Below are positions 1-6,682 of a stretch of DNA of 14,746 nt, in pieces. Position numbers and translations under genes: made by a program. The stretch is from Firmicutes bacterium CAG:95. GTDB taxonomy: Bacteria; Bacillota; Clostridia; Lachnospirales; Lachnospiraceae. Within the stretch, counting starts at the first letter, position 1; each line of letters opens with the position of its first letter. The notes under the pieces were generated by a model. It worked only from the letters and a program-made list of their open reading frames with translations. It searched no databases and was not told where the DNA came from. Location: assembly GCA_000438155.1 (NCBI GenBank), contig FR902927.1, positions 1 to 14,746 on the forward strand. Direction: 5' to 3'.

Positions 1-92
1 GTGCGACAGCACTCAGCGAGCAGTGTTTTTTCTGCAAGCTGTCCTTGCTTCTGTGTTGCTTCGTTTCGTTTGTGTCACCCGCAACGATGTAT

Positions 93-121
93 ACTATATC
101 ATCCTCCCCAATGATTGTCAA
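93..121 (-). promoter_or_regulatory. Strong sigma-A-type promoter firing off the left edge
   Basis: On the minus strand there is a perfect -35 box TTGACA (116-121), a 17-base spacer and a -10 box TATAGT (93-98). The bases upstream of the -35 (about 122-155) are rich in A and T runs and resemble an UP element. Transcription would begin near 86 and run toward base 1. The first ~85 bases of the predicted transcript contain no start codon with a convincing ribosome site and can fold: 5-10 pairs with 38-43 (GACAGC/GCTGTC) and 10-13 with 22-25. The quality of the promoter suggests a highly expressed product such as a stable RNA or translation gene, but that gene is not in the window. Confidence 0.7.
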
Positions 122-208
122 CACTAATTTTAAAAATTTTTCAGATATTTTTCGACAAGCTTCGAAAGCCTTGATTTTACAGGGTTTTTCAGCATTTCTT
201 TTTTGAAC

Positions 209-253
209 AAAACAGCTGTCAGAAAAAGTTTTCCCAACAGCCGCTCTGTTTTT
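209..253 (-). terminator. Possible terminator after the DUF362 gene
   Basis: AAAACAG (209-215) and CTGTTTT (246-252) are complementary and enclose a second short pair (CTGT/ACAG). On the minus strand the structure ends in a run of four T, and on the plus strand in five. It lies about 80-120 bases past the stop of the leftward DUF362 gene and could end that transcript. The stem is interrupted and the T run is short, so this is weak. Confidence 0.3.
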
Positions 254-329
254 ATTTGTTATATTGCTACTCTATTACACATCTATATTTCTCTATGATC
301 CAATCTTATATTAATTTCTCAATATCTGC

Positions 330-1448
330 TCAGATCTTAACCAGCTCATACTGATCCGTTCCGAGGCCAATCTTAACAGCATGAGCAATACAGGTTCTCC
401 ACTCGGTATCTGGATGCGTCATATGGAAATGATCATGGTCTTCCTTTTCTCCGTGCTTTCTGATATTCTCCCCAAGTATACTCTCTGCAACCGGAGCTGC
501 CTGATTACACAGATCAGCACAGGCCTGATCAAGTGCTACCGGATCAAACGATGCCAGCATACCGATATTGGGAATGATCGGAATATCATTCTCTGCGTGG
601 CAGTCACAATTTGGAGATACATCACAGATCAATGATACATGGAAACAGGGTCTGTCCTTACATACTGCAAGACTGTACTCTGCTATTTTATAATTCAGCA
701 TAGCAAGGGAATCTACGGAATCTGCTGCGATTGCATCCTTCGGGCATACTGCCAGACATCTTCCACATCCCACGCATTTTTCGTGGTCAATCGTTGCCTT
801 ATGGTTCTTAATAACCGGAGCACCGTGGGCACAGATTCTGTTGCATGCTCCACAGCCTACACAGGCTGACTGGTTTACACTCGGCTTACCTTCACAGTGC
901 TGTTCCATCTTGCCGGCACGGGAACCGCATCCCATTCCGATATTCTTTAACGTACCACCAAATCCGGCCATCTCATGTCCTTTAAAATGAGTCAGGGTAA
1001 TAAATACATCCGCATCCATAATAGCATGACCGATCCTGGCTTCCTTCACATATTCTCCATCCATCGGAACAATCGTTTCATCGGTTCCCTTTAATCCATC
1101 TCCGATAATCACGTGACACCCCGTCTGGTAAGGGGAAAATCCGTTCACGTATGCCGTCTCCAAATGATCGAGCGCATTCTTCCGGCTTCCTACATATAGC
1201 GTATTACAATCGGTTAAAAAAGGCTTTCCTCCAAGCTCCTTGACATAGTCTGCTACCACTCTGGCATAATTTGGACGTAAAAAAGCAAGATTGCCATACT
1301 CCCCGAAATGAATTTTAATTGCCGCATACTTGTCAGTAAAATCAATCGTTTCAAATCCGGCAGTCTTCATCAGACGGTGAAGCTTCTGCAATAAATTTTC
1401 ATGTCCGGTTGCTTTAAAGGATGTAAAATATACTTTTGCCTTTTCCAT
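330..1448 (-). CDS. DUF362 domain protein with two 4Fe-4S ferredoxin clusters
   Basis: A 372-residue protein. Residues about 5-180 match the DUF362 family pattern (KIHFGEYGN near 45, THFKGHEMAGFGG near 153). A bacterial ferredoxin domain follows, with CxxCxxC at C196/C199/C202 plus C206, and a second set at C225/C228/C231 plus C235 followed by Pro. The first set lacks the usual Pro after its fourth Cys (CAHG). Beyond the ferredoxin domain is another cysteine group at C263, C268, C275, C281 and C283. No signal peptide or membrane segment is seen, so it is probably a cytoplasmic electron-transfer protein of anaerobic metabolism; the reaction is unknown. The ATG follows a modest AGAAGAG ribosome site. 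It is the last gene of the leftward block, 72 bases after the lipoprotein gene, so co-transcription with the histidine kinase is possible. Confidence 0.9.
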   Translation of the reverse strand: MEKAKVYFTSFKATGHENLLQKLHRLMKTAGFETIDFTDKYAAIKIHFGEYGNLAFLRPNYARVVADYVKELGGKPFLTDCNTLYVGSRKNALDHLETAYVNGFSPYQTGCHVIIGDGLKGTDETIVPMDGEYVKEARIGHAIMDADVFITLTHFKGHEMAGFGGTLKNIGMGCGSRAGKMEQHCEGKPSVNQSACVGCGACNRICAHGAPVIKNHKATIDHEKCVGCGRCLAVCPKDAIAADSVDSLAMLNYKIAEYSLAVCKDRPCFHVSLICDVSPNCDCHAENDIPIIPNIGMLASFDPVALDQACADLCNQAAPVAESILGENIRKHGEKEDHDHFHMTHPDTEWRTCIAHAVKIGLGTDQYELVKI

Positions 1449-1520
1449 CAGTCATTCTCTTCTCAAAATTAATTTCTATTTAACCCTCGAAGTACTCTCT
1501 TAATAATGTCATCACTCGCT

Positions 1521-2267
1521 CTAATCACATTTCAGAACAACTTCGCAGCTCTCATTCTTAAGCTTCACACTTAAGGAGTCAATGGACTGTAAATCCTCCA
1601 CCGGATATTCTCCGACCACTACAAGTTCGGTCTCTTCATTCGGTCCTAAGGTTCCCTGATAGGTTGCCAGATCATTCAGCAGCATGGTAGTGAGCGCATT
1701 TTCCTCTTCTCCATTCATAATTATCTTTACTCTCACTGTCCCCGGCTGTATCTGAATATCCTGTTCTTCATTCAATAGGTTTCTTAAGGTAAATTTCACC
1801 ACCAGAAGATTATTTCCGGGTGTTGCATTCATCACAAAATAAATCTCATTGCCGTTCTTCGGATAAAATTCATCCACTTCATATCCGGAATAGGTTAAAG
1901 AAACATCCTGTAGTCCAAGAATCTGTTCCGCATCTGCCTGAATCTCTGCTTCCGCCTGTTCTGCACTGAACACATCCTGCTGTGGCTCCTGCATCTGCTC
2001 TGGTTCCTTTGGAATGTCCGCTTCTTCTGCCGGTGCCTGCATGGTTTCTTCCACCGGCGTTTCTTCCTCATTCTTAAGGGTAGAAAGGTCTACCAGCTTC
2101 CCCTGATAATTGGCGTCATGCTTGAGTACTGCTGTGGATGCATATTCCACGACCAGTGCTTCCTGTTCTTCACTAAGGGAAGGAATTGTATTACCGCAGC
2201 CACTAAGACTCACAATCAATGTGCCTGCCAAAAGGATTATAAATGGTTTCATTTTTTTGTTTTTCAT
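1521..2267 (-). CDS. Putative surface lipoprotein with Ig-like C-terminal domain
   Basis: A 248-residue protein. It begins with a short basic stretch, a hydrophobic segment (about residues 8-22) and a lipobox LSGC with the lipidation Cys at 24, so it should be anchored to the outer face of the membrane. Residues about 65-115 form a Glu/Pro/Gln-rich low-complexity linker. Residues about 120-248 look like a beta-rich domain; NNLLVVKFTLRNL near 152 resembles the core strand of DUF4352/DUF5067-type extracellular domains, an assignment by appearance only. The ATG is preceded by GAGG about 9 bases upstream. It starts 33 bases after the histidine kinase stop, so the two are very likely co-transcribed, and the lipoprotein may be an output or accessory sensor of that system (inference). 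Confidence 0.8.
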   Translation of the reverse strand: MKNKKMKPFIILLAGTLIVSLSGCGNTIPSLSEEQEALVVEYASTAVLKHDANYQGKLVDLSTLKNEEETPVEETMQAPAEEADIPKEPEQMQEPQQDVFSAEQAEAEIQADAEQILGLQDVSLTYSGYEVDEFYPKNGNEIYFVMNATPGNNLLVVKFTLRNLLNEEQDIQIQPGTVRVKIIMNGEEENALTTMLLNDLATYQGTLGPNEETELVVVGEYPVEDLQSIDSLSVKLKNESCEVVLKCD

Positions 2268-2300
2268 CTGCTCTACCTCGTTACGGATATAGTATCATTT

Positions 2301-3779
2301 CTATTTTCCTTTATCAAGTTCAAACCAGAATTCTACCCCATTGTCATAATTCAATACACCATATGACTGATTCATGGAATCCATTATGGCCTTCACAATC
2401 GATAAACCGACTCCGCTTCCTCCATAGGCTCTGGTCCTTGCCTTATCAACTTTATAGAACTTTTCCCATATATGCGCAATACTGTCTTCCGGAATCGGAG
2501 CTCCCGTATTGAAAACAGACACTCTCACCTTATTCTCTGTGGGTTGTACCTGTACTTCGATAATCTTCTCTCCATCGACATGATTCATGGCATTGGTAAA
2601 ATAATTATTGAACACCTCTTCCACGCCGAATTCATCCGCCCAGACATGAATAGGCGGATAGTCTTCCATTTTAAGCTGTACACCCTTCTGCTCACAAAGC
2701 AGCAGCGAAGACTGCAGATAGTTCCGGATCAGATCTACCACATCAAATCTTTCTAAAGAAACGGTCTTGTTACCAAATTCCAGCTGATTCAGTGTCAAAA
2801 GCTTTTGTACCATCTGATTCATCTTGGATGCTTCATCAACAATAACCTCACAATAATAGTTCCGGCTTTCTTCATCATCATTCACGCCTTCCTTCAGTCC
2901 TTCCGCATATCCCTGGATCAATGCAATTGGTGTCTTCAACTCATGGGATACGTTGGACAGAAACTCCGTTCTCATTTTCTCCATCTCATTCTTCTTCTCA
3001 ATGTCACGAAGAAGTTCATTGTTCGCACTCTTTAATTCGGAAATCGTCGTTTCCAGTGTTTCGGACAACTGGTTAATGTTCTGCCCTAAGAGTGCAATCT
3101 CGGTCCTGCTCTTCCCCTTATATTTTGCATCGAAATCCAAATGGTTCATTCGCTCCGAGATCTGTGTCAGTTCCTTGATTGGTTCGGAAATTTTTCTGGA
3201 TACGATCATAATAATCAAAGCTGCCAGAATTGCCGCTCCAATTCCGATATAAGCCAGAAACCGATTTGCCAGCGATACGCTCTCCCGGATACTTTCTACA
3301 GGAGTTCTCAAAAGGAACAGATTTCCGTTATCCAATACTCCCCATAAATCAATGAAATCCTGCTGTGTCCGGTCATCCTTTAATGCAATCATCTGATACT
3401 TTTTATGATCAAGAATCGTCCTGCGGCCATCCGTTGTATCCTGATTAAACAAATAGCTCAATAACTGCTTCGAAAGCAGTTCATAATTATTGGCAGATGT
3501 TTTGAGCGTCTTCGCCTCTGCATCCAGAATGACAATATTAATGTTATTCTTGGCGCAGATATTCTGGAACTGGATATCAAACTTATCTGAAGCAAGCGTG
3601 CCGTTATTGGAAGAGGCGTTGATAACCCGATATGCTTCCAACATGGCATGCTTCTTATTATTAATATAATAACGCTCCAAAAAGGTATTATTGATAAACC
3701 AGCATAATAAAATAGTGCCAGCCATTAAACATCCAAAAATGATGGTAAACTGTCGTTGAATGGAATATTTATACTTCAA
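2301..3779 (-). CDS. Sensor histidine kinase of a two-component system
   Basis: A 492-residue membrane kinase. TM1 is about residues 11-31, an extracellular sensor region spans 32-174, TM2 is about 175-194, and a HAMP region covers 195-247 followed by a coiled linker. The dimerisation/phosphoacceptor motif FLSNVSHELKTP carries His279. The ATP-binding domain shows an N box (NNYFTNAMNH, 391-400), NTGAPIP (424-430), an F box (FYKVD, 441) and a glycine-rich GGSGVGLSIVKAI (453). All parts needed for activity are present. The start is TTG (3777-3779) with GAGGG six bases upstream; a nearby ATG is out of frame. The response regulator lies 148 bases upstream and is the obvious partner. The overall architecture is that of PhoR/ResE/VanS-type envelope sensors; the signal is unknown. 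Confidence 0.95.
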   Translation of the reverse strand: MKYKYSIQRQFTIIFGCLMAGTILLCWFINNTFLERYYINNKKHAMLEAYRVINASSNNGTLASDKFDIQFQNICAKNNINIVILDAEAKTLKTSANNYELLSKQLLSYLFNQDTTDGRRTILDHKKYQMIALKDDRTQQDFIDLWGVLDNGNLFLLRTPVESIRESVSLANRFLAYIGIGAAILAALIIMIVSRKISEPIKELTQISERMNHLDFDAKYKGKSRTEIALLGQNINQLSETLETTISELKSANNELLRDIEKKNEMEKMRTEFLSNVSHELKTPIALIQGYAEGLKEGVNDDEESRNYYCEVIVDEASKMNQMVQKLLTLNQLEFGNKTVSLERFDVVDLIRNYLQSSLLLCEQKGVQLKMEDYPPIHVWADEFGVEEVFNNYFTNAMNHVDGEKIIEVQVQPTENKVRVSVFNTGAPIPEDSIAHIWEKFYKVDKARTRAYGGSGVGLSIVKAIMDSMNQSYGVLNYDNGVEFWFELDKGK

Positions 3780-3835
3780 ATTGATCCCTCATTTCCAGGC
3801 ATTTTGTTATCTGTTGCCGTGATAATGATATAAAT

Positions 3836-3854
3836 TTTACATCATTCTTTACAT
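3836..3854. promoter_or_regulatory. Candidate binding site for the OmpR-type regulator
   Basis: Two identical heptamers TTTACAT (3836-3842 and 3848-3854, plus strand) are separated by five bases, a period of 12. Tandem direct repeats of about this size and spacing are the usual form of sites for OmpR/PhoB-family regulators; the Bacillus PhoP box has TTAACA-like repeats. The repeat lies between the regulator and kinase genes, about 57-75 bases upstream of the kinase start, which suits control of the kinase/lipoprotein half of the operon. No clear -35/-10 pair was found here, so an activator-dependent promoter is possible. Binding is inferred. Confidence 0.4.
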
Positions 3855-3885
3855 GTTTTCTACCCAATACACACAATCTACATAA

Positions 3886-3921
3886 GTAAAAGAAGTCCAT
3901 TGCAAACTATATGGACTCCTT
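3886..3921 (-). terminator. Intrinsic terminator between response regulator and histidine kinase
   Basis: On the minus strand AGTCCAT and ATGGACT pair perfectly (plus-strand 3894-3900 with 3911-3917). The stem extends to about 11 pairs with one wobble (3890-3900 with 3911-3921), has a 10-base loop, and is followed by TTCTTTTACTT. It begins only a few bases past the regulator stop codon, so it should end or attenuate transcripts coming from the regulator before they reach the kinase. Confidence 0.75.
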
Positions 3922-3927
3922 CCCGCA

Positions 3928-4602
3928 CTATTCCCCCATCTTATAACCAACACCCCAGATCGTCTTAATTAAATCTCCCTTGTCACCAAGCTTACTGCGA
4001 AGCTTTTTCACATGTGTATCAATCGTTCTGGCATCTCCGAAATAATCATAATTCCAGACATGGTTTAAGATCTTTTCCCTGGATAGCGCAATTCCTTTAT
4101 TTTCCATAAAATAGGTAAGCAGTTCAAATTCCTTAAAGCTTAGATCTACCGGCTTTCCGTCAATGGTAACACTGTGGGCTGTCTTATCCACAACAATGCC
4201 GCCATACTCAAGAAGTTCAGTTTCTTCTGCCTGGTTGGTTCTGCGCAGCACTGCTTCTACACGGGCTACGAGAATCTTAGGACTGAACGGTTTCGTAATA
4301 TATTCATCCACGCCAAGCTGGAACCCCTGAAGTTCGTCCCGTTCATCGCCTTTGGCTGTCAGCATAATAATTGGTACCTGTGAGGTCTGACGGATCTCCC
4401 GGCACACTTCAAAGCCATCCATCTTCGGCATCATCACATCCAGAATAATCAATGCAATATCCTTGGTGGCATAAAACAGATCAAGTGCCTGGCTGCCATC
4501 TTCTGCTTCCAGTACTTCAAAATTACTCTTTATAAGGAAATCCTTTACCAGCTTCCTCATACGGCTTTCATCATCTGCTACAAGTATTTTCAATCGCTCC
4601 AT
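3928..4602 (-). CDS. OmpR/PhoB-family response regulator
   Basis: A 224-residue protein of standard length. The receiver domain (about 4-118) has the acidic pair D10/D11, the phosphorylation site D55 in LIILDVMMPKMDG, T82 and K104. A winged-helix DNA-binding domain fills about 128-222, with the typical DTHVKKLRSKL recognition helix and IWGVGYKM wing near the end. It would be phosphorylated by the kinase encoded just downstream and then bind tandem direct repeats. It starts 30 bases after the unknown membrane protein gene, preceded by AAAGGCGG, so it is probably transcribed with that gene and degV. A terminator follows its stop codon. Confidence 0.96.
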   Translation of the reverse strand: MERLKILVADDESRMRKLVKDFLIKSNFEVLEAEDGSQALDLFYATKDIALIILDVMMPKMDGFEVCREIRQTSQVPIIMLTAKGDERDELQGFQLGVDEYITKPFSPKILVARVEAVLRRTNQAEETELLEYGGIVVDKTAHSVTIDGKPVDLSFKEFELLTYFMENKGIALSREKILNHVWNYDYFGDARTIDTHVKKLRSKLGDKGDLIKTIWGVGYKMGE

Positions 4603-4632
4603 GTATGTACCGCCTTTCTCAGGTAATTTCCA

Positions 4633-5259
4633 TTATGTTCCGTCCGGAGTATCCTCTGATGCTTCCGATGTTGTTGCAGCTTCCTTATCGTCCTCTATCT
4701 GCAGTTCCTGCTCTTTCTCTTTCACCGCCTTCTCACGCTCTGTCAGCTCCTGCTCCCAGGAGGCATACTGGTTCTGAATAGCCTTACGGTAATTCAGGGC
4801 ATTTGCATTTTCACCATTTAAGGTAATGATAAACAAGACCGCTACCAGCAAAACAAGAATCACATTCATGATCACTGAAATCCGCATTTTATCTGCGGTA
4901 GTCATTTTCTTCTTCGTAGAAGGATGAATCCTCTCTCGCGCAACGCCTTTATTCTCCTGCTCGTCCACCTTTTGGAAATGAAAGGTGTGGTACAGTGGAA
5001 TCGGGCGGATCCGGTCTGCGTCAATTCCTTCTTCCTTTAACCTCGCCTGCAGAAACTTCAGATATTCCCAGCCTACGGGCGTAACGAAAATTCTTTCATC
5101 CAGTACCTTATCATAAATTGCCAGCATATTCTCCGGGCTTCTCCCGGAAATGCGCTGTTCAAAATAGGTTGCCTTTTCAATTTCAAGCGCTGCTTCACTG
5201 GCATCGGATAAACGGTCAAACCGATAGCCACCAACAACAAGCTCTTTCTGATCTTCCAT
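4633..5259 (-). CDS. Unknown single-pass membrane protein with cytoplasmic head and C-terminal coiled coil
   Basis: A 208-residue protein I do not recognise. Residues 1-~125 are hydrophilic and look folded, with a conserved-looking start (GGYRFDRLSDASEAALE) and a basic stretch just before the membrane (KKKMTTADKMR). One strong membrane helix lies at about 127-147. Residues 150-190 are charged with heptad character (EQELTEREKAVKEKEQEL) and probably form a coiled coil, followed by an acidic Ser/Thr-rich tail. Positive charge before the helix predicts the head inside and the coiled coil outside. AAGGAG stands five bases before the ATG. Its position between degV and a response regulator suggests a link to membrane status or envelope signalling; the function is unknown. 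Confidence 0.85.
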   Translation of the reverse strand: MEDQKELVVGGYRFDRLSDASEAALEIEKATYFEQRISGRSPENMLAIYDKVLDERIFVTPVGWEYLKFLQARLKEEGIDADRIRPIPLYHTFHFQKVDEQENKGVARERIHPSTKKKMTTADKMRISVIMNVILVLLVAVLFIITLNGENANALNYRKAIQNQYASWEQELTEREKAVKEKEQELQIEDDKEAATTSEASEDTPDGT

Positions 5260-5302
5260 ACAAGCTCCTTATCACGACATCTTAGTAACAGGTCAGCCTT
5301 GC

Positions 5303-6154
5303 TTATTCATTTGCAATATACAGAACACCGAGTGTTCCGTATCCGCAATGACTGGATACAACGCCTCCGGCTCTGGTAATACAGATTTCGTCAAAGTAGT
5401 GGAGCCCTTCGAGATAATCATACACTTCCTGTACGACTTTCGGGTCACTTCCGGAATGAGTAATAAATACACGATCCTTGTGCGAATTCAGCATTGCTTT
5501 TTCCATATCCTTAACATAATCCAATGTGACATGAAGCATATTTCCACGATATTTCTTTGCAGGCTTCATTGCTCCGTCTACAACAATAATCTGCGGATGC
5601 AGCTTCAAAGCACCGCCTGCCAACGCAGCCAGTCCGCTGCAACGGCCTCCACGATAAAGATAGGTTAATGTATCTACCACAAAGCTTGCCCGCACCAGCG
5701 GCTTCAGCTCCTCGATCTTTGTAATGATTTCTTCTGATGTTTTCCCTTCCTTCGCCATAATAGCTGCTTCAATGACAAGAAGTCCGATACCGGTAGAAAG
5801 GTTTGCCGAATTGATTACATGGAAACGATCCTCTGCTTCCAGCTCTGCGGCTGCCATATGCATCACATTCCCTGACGTAGACATATCATCTGAAATAGAG
5901 AAGGATATGATCTCATCCCCCTGATCCAGATAAGGCCCCGCTGCCTTCATCACATCTTCAAGCGAAACAGCCGAGGTCTTCGGTGTCGTCTTATGTTCGT
6001 CCGACCACTTGTAAATCTCATCGGGTGTAATGTTCACTCCGTCTAAAAATTCCTCTTCTCCAAGTAAAATATGAAGAGGTAAAATGGTGATGTCATAGCG
6101 TTCAATCAGCTCTTTCGATAAGTCACAGGTGCTGTCTGAAAAAATGCGAATCAT
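5303..6154 (-). CDS. DegV family (FakB-like) fatty-acid-binding protein
   Basis: A 283-residue protein of the usual length for the family. Signatures seen are SDSTCDL (6-12), PKTSAVS (58-64), ISDDMSTSGN (87-96), FVVDTLTYLYRGGR (158-171) and SSHCGYGTLGV (267-277). In Firmicutes such proteins bind a fatty acid and present it to the kinase FakA for phosphorylation, feeding exogenous fatty acids into phospholipid synthesis. No FakA gene is present here, so partner and ligand are unknown. The ATG follows AAGGAG with ideal spacing. It begins 25 bases past the tmRNA terminator hairpin, and no separate promoter was found in that gap. Confidence 0.93.
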   Translation of the reverse strand: MIRIFSDSTCDLSKELIERYDITILPLHILLGEEEFLDGVNITPDEIYKWSDEHKTTPKTSAVSLEDVMKAAGPYLDQGDEIISFSISDDMSTSGNVMHMAAAELEAEDRFHVINSANLSTGIGLLVIEAAIMAKEGKTSEEIITKIEELKPLVRASFVVDTLTYLYRGGRCSGLAALAGGALKLHPQIIVVDGAMKPAKKYRGNMLHVTLDYVKDMEKAMLNSHKDRVFITHSGSDPKVVQEVYDYLEGLHYFDEICITRAGGVVSSHCGYGTLGVLYIANE

Positions 6155-6179
6155 ATTCGGTCTCCTTCGTGTTATTTTT

Positions 6180-6207
6180 AAAAAAGCCCGGTAACCACCA
6201 GGCTTTT
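6180..6207 (-). terminator. Intrinsic terminator of the tmRNA gene
   Basis: On the minus strand AAAAGCCTGGT pairs with ACCGGGCTTTT (plus-strand 6197-6207 with 6182-6192): 11 pairs with one wobble, a four-base loop, and a run of six T (6180-6185). It starts four bases after the mature 3' end of tmRNA. Confidence 0.88.
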
Positions 6208-6211
6208 AAGC

Positions 6212-6560
6212 TGGAATAGGCGGGAGTCGAACCCGCGTCCAAAGACCCATTCCCTGTCCTTCTACTATCATAGTCATCCAATTCTGTGATTGCTCACCAT
6301 TCCCTCTGCCTGACGGAGGTAGACGCCCTTCAGGTTTCAGTAGCTTCATGGTACGCCCATGGGGACAAAGCTTAGCCCATGTCGTTTCCTACATCGTTGA
6401 TGCCTGGGTCTTAATGTGTAGGTGCACTAAGTCAGACAGCTGCCCTTAGGCAGCAAATGCTAATTTTTCGTCAGCGTTTATATTTATTTTTGCGATTTGA
6501 CGCATCGCCTGCGGATAGCTTCTCCAGCTGCAAGACCCCTGTCGAAACCTTTACTATCCC
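6212..6560 (-). ncRNA. ssrA: tmRNA (transfer-messenger RNA)
   Basis: The 5' end GGGATAG (6554-6560) pairs over seven positions with CTATTCC near the 3' end (6213-6219, one G-U), giving the tRNA-like acceptor stem. The 5' side continues with TTTCGACAGGGG, a tmRNA hallmark. The 3' side has a T-arm GCGGG-TTCGACT-CCCGC. CCA is not encoded: the acceptor stem and discriminator A (6212) are followed by GCT. The tag frame runs from GCA (6491-6493) to TAA (6446-6448) and encodes AKININADEKLAFAA. The tag stop sits in the loop of the hairpin GCTGCC-TAAG-GGCAGC, as in other tmRNAs. With SmpB, encoded just upstream, it rescues stalled ribosomes and marks the unfinished proteins for proteolysis. Confidence 0.96.
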
Positions 6561-6570
6561 GTGTTAAAAT

Positions 6571-6606
6571 GATAGTAAGAACTATCCTTACGAATGCAAG
6601 CATTCG
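6571..6606 (-). other. Two hairpins in the tmRNA 5' leader
   Basis: Between the predicted transcription start and the mature 5' end, the leader contains CGAATG-CTTG-CATTCG (6591-6606) and GATAGT-TCTT-ACTATC (6571-6586). Both have perfect six-base stems and four-base loops. They would lie in the segment removed by RNase P. The second can also pair with the mature RNA (see findings). Confidence 0.55.
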
Positions 6607-6648
6607 ACGGACATATTTCCATAAATTACATGTCTCTGAATAGTTCAT

Positions 6649-6677
6649 ATTATATTATAATGCATTCAAAAAAGCAA
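6649..6677 (-). promoter_or_regulatory. Promoter of the tmRNA gene
   Basis: Minus strand -35 TTGCTT (6672-6677), a 17-base spacer, and -10 TATAAT (6649-6654). The -35 box begins only six bases after the smpB stop codon. Transcription would start near 6642, giving a precursor with a leader of about 80 bases. No terminator lies between smpB and this promoter, so read-through from smpB is also possible. Confidence 0.75.
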
Positions 6678-6682
6678 CCTCC

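Noticed and set aside
154..176. Inverted repeat TTTCGA/TCGAAA upstream of the left-edge promoter
   Set aside because: Short and AT-rich, without a T run on either strand. It could be an operator but nothing supports it.
381..869. Two rightward open frames opposite the DUF362 gene
   Set aside because: They lie antisense to a clear ferredoxin-domain gene, lack ribosome sites and give no recognisable protein.
6213..6260. A separate tRNA gene suggested by the GGTTCGACTCC T-arm
   Set aside because: It is the tRNA-like 3' part of tmRNA; its acceptor partner lies at 6554-6560 with no anticodon arm.
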